Source: JBEEJZ01 sp041168905 | GTDB taxonomy: Bacteria > Pseudomonadota > Gammaproteobacteria > Burkholderiales > Burkholderiaceae_C | Direction: 5' to 3' | DNA: 5,919 bases | Assembly (NCBI GenBank): GCA_041168905.1 | Contig: JBEEJZ010000092.1 | Coordinates: 1-5,919, forward strand | Part shown: positions 1-5,266 of the stretch, one piece after another | Position numbering within the stretch: the stretch's first letter is position 1 | How the letters are laid out: every line of letters begins with the position of its first letter | The notes under the pieces: model-generated | Seen by the model: only the letters and a program-made list of their open reading frames with translations | What the model was told of the DNA's origin: nothing | Databases searched by the model: none | Translations under genes and position numbers: made by a program

Positions 1-522
1 CACGAGCTTCACCCGAATCCCCAGAGGCAGCAACTCAAAGTGCAGTGATTCGGAAAGGCCCTCCACCGCGAACTTGGTGCCGTGGTACAACGTACCGAGG
101 GGGAAAGTTATTCTCCCTCCAATCGACGAGATGTTGATGATCGTGCCGCTTCGCTGGGCACGAAAGTACGGTAATACAGCCTGAGTTGTGGCCAACAGAC
201 CCGTTACATTGACGTCAAACTGCCGACGAATCTTCTCCATGGGTGTGACCTCCAGCGGCCCATACGCACCGTATCCGGCATTGTTCAGCAGTACATCAAG
301 TTTGCCGAACCGAGCTAATCCCTCTTGCACGGCTAACTGGATGGAGGGCAAGTCCAGTACGTCCAGCCGTGTGACGAGGACGCGATCCAGGTTATTCAAC
401 TCCCGTTCGTCTTCGGGAGAGCGCATGGTTGCGACAACGTTCCAGCCGGCTGATTGGAAACGTTTTGCGGTGGCTTTGCCGATCCCGCTGGATGCCCCGG
501 TGATCAATACAGTCTTGTTCAT
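1..522 (-). CDS. Short-chain dehydrogenase/reductase (SDR), C-terminus outside window
   Basis: Classical SDR, a cytoplasmic NAD(P)(H)-dependent oxidoreductase; the substrate cannot be told from sequence. The first 174 residues are present and the frame is open to the window edge, so roughly the last third of a usual 240-280 aa SDR is missing. Seen: the Rossmann nucleotide-binding motif TGASSGIG at residues 8-15, an acidic D54 after the third strand, NNAG at 80-83, and the catalytic tetrad N105, S133, Y146 and K150 (YHGTK). The ATG start at 522 is preceded by a strong AGGAGGT site 8 bases upstream. It is the only metabolic gene here, and 211 bases separate it from the recombinase cassette, so it is probably chromosomal DNA flanking the mobile region. 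An arginine after the second strand (ATMRSPED, R34) is compatible with NADP preference, but that is weak. Family assignment is very secure; specific function is not. Confidence 0.95.
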   Translation of the reverse strand, partial: MNKTVLITGASSGIGKATAKRFQSAGWNVVATMRSPEDERELNNLDRVLVTRLDVLDLPSIQLAVQEGLARFGKLDVLLNNAGYGAYGPLEVTPMEKIRRQFDVNVTGLLATTQAVLPYFRAQRSGTIINISSIGGRITFPLGTLYHGTKFAVEGLSESLHFELLPLGIRVKLV

Positions 523-530
523 GGTCTTGA

Positions 531-537
531 ACCTCCT
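531..537 (-). promoter_or_regulatory. Ribosome binding site of the SDR gene
   Basis: On the minus strand the bases read AGGAGGT, a near-consensus Shine-Dalgarno sequence 8 bases before the ATG at 522. It fixes the start of the SDR gene, whose first codons (MNKTVLITG) run straight into the cofactor motif as expected for a complete N-terminus. Confidence 0.85.
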
Positions 538-620
538 GCAATAAATGTAGACGGGAGGCAAGGAACTGACACTGTCCAAGCGCGCCAATCAGCAATCAAA
601 ATACGCCAAAATGTGCAGAT

Positions 621-653
621 TCAAATGGCTCGTCTAGTTTTGTGCCAATTTGA
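621..653. repeat. Imperfect inverted repeat upstream of the SDR gene
   Basis: On the plus strand TCAAATGGC (621-629) faces GCCAATTTGA (644-653) across 14 bases; the arms pair with a single bulged base. It lies about 100 bases upstream of the SDR start, within the 211-base gap 523-733 where I see no gene. It could be an operator for the SDR gene or a weak hairpin in the 3' region of the cassette transcript. I found no convincing promoter hexamer pair beside it. Function is unproven. Confidence 0.35.
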
Positions 654-733
654 TGTCACGCCTGCACACACAAAAGCAGTCACTCATGACCGACAGCAAT
701 TGGCCGTTTGCAGTCAAGTCAAACTGAACCAAA

Positions 734-1204
734 TCACACAAAGGCAAGCATCTTTTTCTGCTCTTCCCAGTCACGTGGTAGAGGCTCATGCCGACCACGG
801 ATCGTCTGCAGATTCAGATGCCTGGGCTGAACACCTTCCAAAATGGCCTCAACAATGTCTGGAGCCAGACTGGTCATGCGAAGGACCTCAGCCACCCACC
901 CAGGCTCCAAATTGAAGGCACGCGCCAGATCCCTTGCCGTCGCATATTTACCATCCTCGAGCAGGCGCTGCCAGTAGAACGCCTTACCCAAGGTCTTGAT
1001 CATCGGGATATCCACGCCGCCAGACATCACGTTTGACATCGTTCCCGATGGCGGCGTAAGCAGCTTTCTGTTTTGCTTGCGCCGGATTTTGAGAGGGATC
1101 ATCGTCACTCTTTGACTGTCGGTCATGAACTGACAACTCTTGCCGTCGACATCGATTCGCACGCTGCGCAACCTGGGGTTGCCTTGATAAGCCTCTGTTG
1201 TCAT
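734..1204 (-). CDS. Helix-turn-helix protein, detached C-terminal module of the serine recombinase
   Basis: A 156-aa protein resembling the C-terminal DNA-binding part found fused to the end of many DUF2924-linked serine recombinases. From family knowledge recalled rather than searched: a basic stretch after IPLKIRRKQNRKLL (36-49), then a helical region with KAFYWQRLLEDG (74-85), a helix-turn-helix around 88-110 (ARDLARAFNLEPGWVAEVLR), the characteristic LAPDIVEAILEGVQP (113-127) and the ending LPRDWEEQ. It has no catalytic serine domain. Its ATG overlaps the recombinase TGA (ATGA at 1201-1204) and is preceded by a near-perfect Shine-Dalgarno site, so the two proteins are translationally coupled and probably act together at the recombination site. 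I infer a DNA-contact subunit. A ParB-like helix-turn-helix regulator is the alternative. Confidence 0.75.
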   Translation of the reverse strand: MTTEAYQGNPRLRSVRIDVDGKSCQFMTDSQRVTMIPLKIRRKQNRKLLTPPSGTMSNVMSGGVDIPMIKTLGKAFYWQRLLEDGKYATARDLARAFNLEPGWVAEVLRMTSLAPDIVEAILEGVQPRHLNLQTIRGRHEPLPRDWEEQKKMLAFV

Positions 1205-2619
1205 GCCATCACCTCCTTCGCATATTCCTTGGCTTCCTCCACATAGGGGTGGGCCACGATTTCAGGATCCAGACCAATCCAGCCATCCTCACGCCAATGG
1301 ATGTCCAGGCTGCCATCCCTGAAGTTCACGCGCTCAATGAGCAGTTGTGCAACGCGTTGCTGCTCAGCCGGGAAGAGTTGTTTCCACACATCCGCGATGC
1401 GTCGCATGGACACCACCACCTGCTCTTCTTGTAGATCTGCTCCTGCGCTGTGGCGCAAGCATGCGCGCCAGACACCAATCAATGGCTCTGGCTCCATGAG
1501 CGCCAGCTCGATCTCGTTGAGCACTACACCTTCAATTTCTGCCGCAGGCAAAGCCCCCAGGCTCTTGGTTTTCCCGTCTTGCGTTGCACCAGCTGAGCGC
1601 CGCCTTTCCAAGTACGGCACGTAGTACCGATACATCCGACCATTTTTTTTCTTGGTGTAGTGATGGATCATGCGTTGCCCGTCTGGCGCAAACAGCAACC
1701 CACCCAATAGCGCTGGGTAGTCCTCCTTGCGCTCTCTCGGCCCTTGCTTGCGTCGGTTCACAAATGCATGCACTCGATCCCATAGTTCCGACGACACAAT
1801 GGGCTCGTGCTGCGCGGGATAGAACTCGCCCTTGTGACTGATTTCCCCAAGGTAGATGCGATTGCGCAGAAGGGAAAACAGGTACTGCTGATCGATGGGT
1901 CGCCCCTCTCGGTGCTGACCCGACTGGGTCACCCATGACTTGGTGGTGTGACCTTCGATATCTAGCTCACGAACTAATCGCGCTGCCGAACCGTGCTCTG
2001 CGTACCGGCTGAATATGTCTCGCACCAGATTAGCCTCACGTTCGTTGATGACCAGTTTTCGATCAACGACGTCATACCCGAGTGGAGGCGTTCCGCCCAT
2101 CCACATGCCCTTGGCTTTGCTGGCGGCAATCTTGTCCCTGATGCGCTCGCCCGTGACCTCTCGCTCAAACTGAGCAAAAGACAGCAGAATGTTGAGTGTC
2201 AAGCGCCCCATTGATGTGGTCGTGTTGAACTGCTGCGTGACCGAGACAAACGAGACGTTGTTGCGATCGAACACTTCCACCAGCTTGGCGAAGTCTGGCA
2301 GGCTACGCGTGAGGCGGTCGATCTTGTAGACCACCACCACGTCGATACGCTTGGCTTCGATGTCTTGCATCAAACGCTTGAGCCCTGGTCGATCGATGTT
2401 GCCGCCGGAAAATCCTCCGTCGTCATATGTGTCATCCAGCGCCAGCCAGCCTTCATGACGTTGGCTGCTCACAAACGATAGGCCCGCATCACGTTGAGCC
2501 TCAAGGCTGTTGTACTCCTGATCCAGCCCCTCTTCAGTCGACTTACGCGTGTAGATGGCGCATCGCTTTTTTGAGATGAATGATGTGGTAGCGGCGTTTG
2601 TTGTTCGTGCGGTTCTCAT
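1201..2619 (-). CDS. Serine site-specific recombinase (resolvase/invertase superfamily, large type)
   Basis: A 472-aa DNA recombinase that cuts and rejoins DNA through a serine-DNA link; probably the integrase/excisionase enzyme of this element. Seen: resolvase catalytic domain at about 18-165 with nucleophile S27 in YTRKS, R25, SLEAQRD (38-44), the DDGGFSGG...RPGL region (66-80), and R102 and R105 in KIDRLTR. The long E-helix (FAQFERE...ERIRDK, 148-163) follows, then GGTPPLGY (175-182) and the recombinase domain to about 290. At 304-317 the usual zinc-ribbon start is present as LLGGLLFAPDGQRM, but its cysteines are gone; only two cysteines occur in the whole protein. I chose the ATG at 2619 because it overlaps the upstream TGA (ATGA) and has AAGGAGG just before it; an in-frame ATG 19 codons earlier lies inside the DUF2924 gene without such support. 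Shorter than many relatives because the C-terminal module is encoded by the next gene. Confidence 0.95.
   Translation of the reverse strand: MRTARTTNAATTSFISKKRCAIYTRKSTEEGLDQEYNSLEAQRDAGLSFVSSQRHEGWLALDDTYDDGGFSGGNIDRPGLKRLMQDIEAKRIDVVVVYKIDRLTRSLPDFAKLVEVFDRNNVSFVSVTQQFNTTTSMGRLTLNILLSFAQFEREVTGERIRDKIAASKAKGMWMGGTPPLGYDVVDRKLVINEREANLVRDIFSRYAEHGSAARLVRELDIEGHTTKSWVTQSGQHREGRPIDQQYLFSLLRNRIYLGEISHKGEFYPAQHEPIVSSELWDRVHAFVNRRKQGPRERKEDYPALLGGLLFAPDGQRMIHHYTKKKNGRMYRYYVPYLERRRSAGATQDGKTKSLGALPAAEIEGVVLNEIELALMEPEPLIGVWRACLRHSAGADLQEEQVVVSMRRIADVWKQLFPAEQQRVAQLLIERVNFRDGSLDIHWREDGWIGLDPEIVAHPYVEEAKEYAKEVMA
1208..1218 (-). promoter_or_regulatory. Near-perfect Shine-Dalgarno for the split recombinase module
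   Basis: The minus strand reads AAGGAGGTGAT, complementary over 11 bases to the usual 3' end of bacterial 16S rRNA. AGGAGG ends 7 bases before the ATG at 1204. It lies inside the last codons of the recombinase (Lys-Glu-Val-Met-Ala), so the downstream protein should be made at high level, perhaps above the recombinase. It decides the start of the 156-aa gene. Confidence 0.85.
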
Positions 2620-3083
2620 GCAGCCTCCTTCTTGTTGGACTTCAATCCGAAGAAGGCAGGTCCCGACCAAGGGCAACCCGCGATCAGGCGTGCAATCGCC
2701 GACAGGCTTTTAAAGCGCTGCCCCCGATATTCAAAATCGCGCACGCCACGCACAACGACTTTATGCTCCTGGTCGTCATAAAAGCGGGTGAGCATCGTGC
2801 CAGGCAGCAAGCGATCTGCATCACCTTGCATGCGCTTGGGCAGTAGCCCTGTTTCGCCGATTTCCTCCAGCTTTCTTCGCGTCGTTGGCTTGAGAGATCC
2901 GAATGCTTTTTCTTGAATCTTGTATGCCAGGCGGGACTCAAGCCAAGTCCGATGATGGTGCTGCGGTCTCTCGTCAAAGTGCTCATCCCATAGAGCCCAG
3001 ATTTCGCGCATTGACAGGTGTGCCAGCTGCCCGACCTGTGCTGCGACCGAGATGGTTTTTGATGGTTGTGCGTGTGTCGTCAT
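2616..3083 (-). CDS. DUF2924 family protein, recombinase companion
   Basis: A 155-aa DUF2924 protein. The family is known as a constant neighbour of serine recombinases in proteobacterial prophages and islands; its function is unknown, with DNA binding or recombination-directionality control as a reasonable guess. Seen: an N-terminal helical region with LSMREIWALWDEHF (23-36) and the segment around RTWLESRLAYKIQE (45-58), then a beta-rich C-terminal part starting LLPGTMLTRFY (92-102) and ending with the signature SLSAIARLIAG (126-136) and WSGPAFFGL (139-147). The ATG at 3083 has AAGGAG 7 bases upstream; an in-frame TTG two codons earlier would sit only one base from that site, so I prefer the ATG. 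It begins 14 bases after the small upstream gene and overlaps the recombinase start by 4 bases. Confidence 0.9.
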   Translation of the reverse strand: MTTHAQPSKTISVAAQVGQLAHLSMREIWALWDEHFDERPQHHHRTWLESRLAYKIQEKAFGSLKPTTRRKLEEIGETGLLPKRMQGDADRLLPGTMLTRFYDDQEHKVVVRGVRDFEYRGQRFKSLSAIARLIAGCPWSGPAFFGLKSNKKEAA

Positions 3084-3090
3084 ATGCAAA

Positions 3091-3096
3091 CTCCTT
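3091..3096 (-). promoter_or_regulatory. Ribosome binding site deciding the DUF2924 start
   Basis: Minus-strand AAGGAG, 7 bases before the ATG at 3083. It fills most of the 14-base gap after the TAA of the 69-aa gene (3098-3100). This spacing argues that the two genes form one translational unit. Confidence 0.8.
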
Positions 3097-3097
3097 G

Positions 3098-3307
3098 TTA
3101 GTGATCGGTGTTTGCATTCACGCTCTTCTGGCCAGCGAAGCCAAGTGAAACCTCCCTACTGTTGCGAATAGGTGAAGAATTCCGCGCCGAGGCCTCGGCT
3201 TCGCGCAGCCGTAGCAGCGCCACGGCGATTAGATCAACGACTTCTTGCTGCGGGTGTCTGGGGGCTGGGCCAGCCCCGAAATTTGAGAGGTGTTTGTGGT
3301 TTTGCAT
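3098..3307 (-). CDS. Small conserved protein at the head of the recombinase cassette
   Basis: A 69-aa hypothetical protein. I believe short proteins of this kind, with a HPQQEVVDLIAVALLRLR-like helix (18-35 here) and a C-terminal tail like SREVSLGFAGQKSVN, recur directly before DUF2924/recombinase pairs; this is from memory, without a search. The central segment is a likely amphipathic helix; no catalytic motif, signal peptide or membrane segment is visible. The stop lies 14 bases before the DUF2924 start, just ahead of that gene's ribosome binding site. The ATG at 3307 has only a weak GGAA upstream, and an in-frame TGA at 3335-3337 excludes a much longer start. Two GC-rich palindromes lie inside the gene. 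The overlapping plus-strand frame and the 38-codon frame from 3350 are alternatives. Function unknown. Confidence 0.6.
   Translation of the reverse strand: MQNHKHLSNFGAGPAPRHPQQEVVDLIAVALLRLREAEASARNSSPIRNSREVSLGFAGQKSVNANTDH
3186..3199. repeat. Perfect 14-bp palindrome GCCGAGGCCTCGGC
   Basis: The 14 bases are an exact reverse complement of themselves. They lie inside the 69-aa gene (codons for Ala-Glu-Ala-Ser-Ala), flanked by GC-rich bases. This could be chance in GC-rich coding DNA, a protein-binding site or part of an mRNA structure. Confidence 0.6.
3261..3277. repeat. 17-bp GC-rich palindrome with one central base
   Basis: GGGGCTGG and CCAGCCCC flank a single G, giving 8 bp of perfect symmetry. 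It overlaps the first codons of the 69-aa gene (Gly-Ala-Gly-Pro-Ala-Pro). There is no downstream run of T, so it is not a standard terminator. As a duplex site it could bind a dimer such as the recombinase. As RNA it would need a larger loop, leaving about 6 bp. Confidence 0.6.
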
Positions 3308-3362
3308 GATTAGCGTTCCAGTAGAAAACGCTTGTCATGCTATGGGTCATCCCCCCTCCAAG

Positions 3363-3411
3363 TAACTACTTTCGTGGAGATGAGTGGAGGACGCGCAAAG
3401 TCCGCTAGTTA
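3363..3411. repeat. Spaced inverted repeat at the boundary between the two minus-strand modules
   Basis: TAACTA (3363-3368) and TAGTTA (3406-3411) are exact inverted copies separated by 37 bases. The right arm contains the TAA stop of the GNAT-like gene; the left arm lies just upstream of a GGAGGGGGG run. The arms are short, so chance is possible. This 101-base gap (3308-3408) shows no clear terminator and no clear promoter for the recombinase cassette, so read-through from the XRE-ImmA operon is possible. Confidence 0.3.
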
Positions 3412-3795
3412 TTCGAATTCGTAATCGCGGGGTTCGTCGTAATTTCGCTCGCGACAGACGATTCCTTCTTCGTGCATCTTCTTGATGAAGCCTGGCCCAT
3501 CACCCGTGAGATGACTTCCATCGTCCTGCTTTCCATTGTGGCTAGAGCCAGCGGTCAATGGCGAACCAAACGTTTCCTTGTGCAGCTTCAAGCATTGACG
3601 CCCCACGCCTTGCCCCTTGCACCCCTCTAACCCTAAATTGGTGATGTGGTAGTAATCATCGCCATCACACTCTCGGTAGCTCAACAGGATGGACCCACAC
3701 TTCTTCCCATCTTTTGTCACAAGTATTTCCGATCCATCGGTGACATCAATGTCGTACTGCTGACCCGATTTAGACGTGAACAAAGTGGTCGTCAT
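3409..3795 (-). CDS. Small GNAT-like (N-acetyltransferase-like) protein
   Basis: A 128-aa protein that resembles part of the GNAT acetyltransferase fold. The support is KGQGVGRQCL at 60-69, close to the acetyl-CoA pyrophosphate-binding motif A (R/Q-x-x-G-x-G/A) with K60 in the first place, preceded by a strand-like YYHITNLGLEG segment (48-58). N-terminal strands alternate polar and hydrophobic residues. After motif A comes an unusual conserved-looking block, DDGSHLTGDGPGFIKKM (91-107). It is somewhat short for a complete GNAT enzyme (usually about 140-180 aa), so activity is uncertain. The ATG overlaps the peptidase TGA by 4 bases (ATGA at 3792-3795), with GGGGA 7 bases upstream. The third and last gene of the XRE-ImmA operon; a role in modifying the target or effector of that module is inference. 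Confidence 0.65.
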   Translation of the reverse strand: MTTTLFTSKSGQQYDIDVTDGSEILVTKDGKKCGSILLSYRECDGDDYYHITNLGLEGCKGQGVGRQCLKLHKETFGSPLTAGSSHNGKQDDGSHLTGDGPGFIKKMHEEGIVCRERNYDEPRDYEFE

Positions 3796-4706
3796 TGATC
3801 GTTCCCCATGAACTTGTCATAGCTATCGAATGAGCGTTGATCGTTCCAAGAGTTATCCCATCGGCGGGGCGCGGCATCTTCAAGTATCAGCAATGTCAGA
3901 ACACGGTCACGCACGCCGTAGCTGTGCTTGAACTCTTGAAGCTTCATGTACGGCTGCTCCCCAACGCACCAGACGGAAGCAGACATATCAATACCAGTCC
4001 ACTCCTGGGCGATGGTTGGATCGGCAGCTACGGTGTCTCGCAACGGCTCCACTGGGTCGCTCAGCCTACGAATGCGTGTGTTGCTGAGTACAGCACTTCT
4101 GCTGCGCCATTCGTACTTGAGGAACCCGTTGTCCCAGTGCAGCAAGATGGCTCGCTTTTCTGTGTACTTGATGAAACGAATACACAAAGCCTCGAAAGAG
4201 ACGCCAAAGGCTTTGGCCAAGCCACTGAGCAAGTGCAAGTCGATGTCTTGACTCGTAATGCGGTCACGCAGCACATCGCCAGGCATCAGTAGGTTGCTGG
4301 CAAATTCATCCGCCTCGCGCTCGATGACGCCTGCACTTTCCAAGCTCAGATGCACTGCTGCTTTGTCGCAGTTGAACGTGCGCCGCTTGGCTCTGTGGAG
4401 GACAAAGTGACCCAGCTCGTGTGCGATCGTGAAGCGACGACGTTCAGGGCTGGCATCCTCATTAACGAAGATGCCCCATTCGGTTGGATCGTTCGGGTTG
4501 CACACCAGCATTCCCTCTGAGCTTCTCACTGGAGAAGCCATGGGGGGCTTGATGATCTTGACGCCTTCTCCGTAGGGAGTGCCAGGCAACCCCTCTCGAA
4601 CCATGTCGAGGTCTGTGTACGCAGCCGCCTCCCCACTGGCCAAGCGAATCCATCGCAGGATGGTGTTGGCTGCCTTGCTCGGGGTCAGTTGAGCGCTGTC
4701 ACTCAA
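3792..4706 (-). CDS. ImmA/IrrE family zinc metallopeptidase
   Basis: A 304-aa cytoplasmic metallopeptidase of the ImmA/IrrE (DUF955) family. Known members cut or inactivate a partner XRE/cI-type repressor under stress: ImmA with ImmR in ICEBs1, IrrE/PprI with DdrO in Deinococcus. Seen: the zinc motif HELGH at 96-100 in FTIAHELGHFVLH, and the downstream EREADEFASNLLMP (129-142), with E131 the probable third ligand. The first 90 residues include a helical N-terminus and strand segments such as GIFVNEDA. Residues from about 165 to 304 form an extra C-terminal region I cannot assign. The start is a TTG overlapping the XRE stop (TTGA at 4703-4706), supported by AGAGGA 9 bases upstream; the next in-frame ATG is codon 35, too far in. 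The preceding XRE protein is the likely substrate. Confidence 0.93.
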   Translation of the reverse strand: MSDSAQLTPSKAANTILRWIRLASGEAAAYTDLDMVREGLPGTPYGEGVKIIKPPMASPVRSSEGMLVCNPNDPTEWGIFVNEDASPERRRFTIAHELGHFVLHRAKRRTFNCDKAAVHLSLESAGVIEREADEFASNLLMPGDVLRDRITSQDIDLHLLSGLAKAFGVSFEALCIRFIKYTEKRAILLHWDNGFLKYEWRSRSAVLSNTRIRRLSDPVEPLRDTVAADPTIAQEWTGIDMSASVWCVGEQPYMKLQEFKHSYGVRDRVLTLLILEDAAPRRWDNSWNDQRSFDSYDKFMGNDQ

Positions 4707-5050
4707 CTCTTGGTTTCCTCTTGCCCCGCAGTTGGGAACATCAGTTTGAGGGCTTGTTGATAGCGCTGCTTTTCTTCTTCCGTCATGCCAGCGTACTGGC
4801 GAAAGAAGGCCACGTCTTCAACGGATGCTTGGGGAACCTGCTCATTTGATTCGTTCATCAGGTCCTCCATCGTGACCCCCAGAACCTTGGCCAGCAGATG
4901 AATCCGCTCGGCAGAAGGGCGTTGCCCCTCCTTCATTTCCAGTTCCCAGATGTACGCCTTGGTACAGCCAACGGCGTCGGCTACCTGCTGCAACGTCAGC
5001 TTTTTGGCCTCTCGTAAACGCCGTAAACGCGCTCCTAGGGTCGATGCCAT
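4703..5050 (-). CDS. XRE-family helix-turn-helix transcriptional regulator
   Basis: A 115-aa DNA-binding regulator. The XRE domain covers about residues 5-65: LGARLRRLREAKKLTLQQVA, turn around DAVGCTKAYIWELE (25-38), then RPSAERIHLLAKVLGV (44-59). W35 and E36 lie in the recognition-helix region. Residues 75-108 form a polar helical tail with FFRQYAGMTEEEKQRY, probably for dimerisation or contact with the peptidase. The ATG at 5050 has AGGAG 7 bases upstream. First gene of a three-gene operon; its TGA overlaps the TTG start of the peptidase. By analogy with ImmR, DdrO and similar pairs it probably represses its own operon, perhaps also the divergent gene, until the peptidase removes it. An antitoxin role is the other common setting for this pair. 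Family certain, targets inferred. Confidence 0.94.
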   Translation of the reverse strand: MASTLGARLRRLREAKKLTLQQVADAVGCTKAYIWELEMKEGQRPSAERIHLLAKVLGVTMEDLMNESNEQVPQASVEDVAFFRQYAGMTEEEKQRYQQALKLMFPTAGQEETKS

Positions 5051-5057
5051 GGAAAAG

Positions 5058-5062
5058 CTCCT
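5058..5062 (-). promoter_or_regulatory. Ribosome binding site of the XRE gene
   Basis: Minus-strand AGGAG ends 7 bases before the ATG at 5050, supporting that start; the residues just after it (STLGARLRRLRE) are a complete XRE first helix. Confidence 0.75.
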
Positions 5063-5084
5063 GTCTGAATCAAGTCAGCCTCAA

Positions 5085-5093
5085 AGTATAGCA
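5085..5093 (-). promoter_or_regulatory. Extended -10 promoter of the XRE-ImmA-GNAT operon
   Basis: The minus strand reads TGCTATACT, an extended -10 (TG-N-TATACT, five of six bases matching TATAAT). The -35 at 17-base spacing is poor (TGGGTG), which suits an extended -10 promoter or an activated one. The start point would be near 5078, giving a leader of roughly 28 bases before the ATG at 5050. Confidence 0.55.
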
Positions 5094-5102
5094 CTGAGAT
5101 AC
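5086..5102. promoter_or_regulatory. Candidate operator: imperfect inverted repeat over the -10
   Basis: GTATAGC and GAGATAC face each other across three bases (GTATAGCACTGAGATAC); five of seven positions are symmetric and the outer GTAT/ATAC arms are exact. It covers the minus-strand -10, where an autorepressing XRE dimer would be expected to bind. No second copy of the same sequence was found in the window. Confidence 0.35.
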
Positions 5103-5128
5103 ACATTCACCCAGATGTTCTACGTAGT

Positions 5129-5157
5129 TTGACAAGCGGAAATAAGCGGGACACAAT
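5129..5157 (+). promoter_or_regulatory. Promoter of the divergent plus-strand gene
   Basis: A consensus -35 TTGACA (5129-5134) is followed after 17 bases by CACAAT (5152-5157), four of six matches to TATAAT. The start point would lie near 5164, leaving a leader of about 100 bases before the ATG at 5267. The spacer carries two AAGCGG copies (5134-5139, 5144-5149) exactly 10 bases apart, one helical turn, which may be a regulator site. The 8-bp palindrome CTACGTAG (5120-5127) abuts the -35. Confidence 0.6.
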
Positions 5158-5183
5158 TACGCTGTATCTCGCCACTTTACTTT

Positions 5184-5209
5184 GACGGGGTATTTGTTTA
5201 CCACCCGTC
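5184..5209 (+). repeat. Stem-loop in the leader of the plus-strand gene
   Basis: GACGGG (5184-5189) pairs with CCCGTC (5204-5209), extended by GTA/TAC with a two-base bulge, around the loop TTTGTT. It would form in the leader RNA about 60 bases before the start codon. There is no T run after it, so it is not a standard terminator; an mRNA stability or regulatory element is possible. Confidence 0.4.
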
Positions 5210-5253
5210 GGCCAGCGCCAGCATCCCCTGCACGCAGAACACCGACATTTCAT

Positions 5254-5258
5254 AAGGA
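5254..5258 (+). promoter_or_regulatory. Ribosome binding site of the plus-strand gene
   Basis: AAGGA lies 8 bases before the ATG at 5267 and supports that start. The region just before it is AT-rich, favouring open mRNA. Confidence 0.75.
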
Positions 5259-5266
5259 CCAAGAAA

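Noticed and set aside
706..724. GTTTG-N9-CAAAC as terminator of the recombinase cassette
   Set aside because: The stem is only five pairs and no T run follows on the minus strand.
188..915. Plus-strand open frames opposite the SDR gene and the 156-aa gene
   Set aside because: They lie antisense to frames with clear family motifs and ribosome sites, show no domain of their own, and are best explained as shadows.
1532..1936. 134-codon minus-strand frame inside the recombinase gene
   Set aside because: Out of frame within a well-supported recombinase; its composition is rich in Arg, Ala and Ser as expected of a shifted frame.
2620..2676. Longer recombinase start 19 codons upstream at 2676
   Set aside because: It would overlap the DUF2924 gene by about 60 bases and lacks the strong ribosome site and ATGA junction found at 2619.
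3108..3365. 85-codon plus-strand frame between the two modules
   Set aside because: Antisense to the 69-aa gene, Ser/Arg-rich low-complexity product, and no convincing ribosome site; the minus frame fits the operon spacing better.
3837..4292. 151-codon plus-strand frame opposite the peptidase gene
   Set aside because: Antisense to a clear ImmA/IrrE protein and without recognisable motifs.
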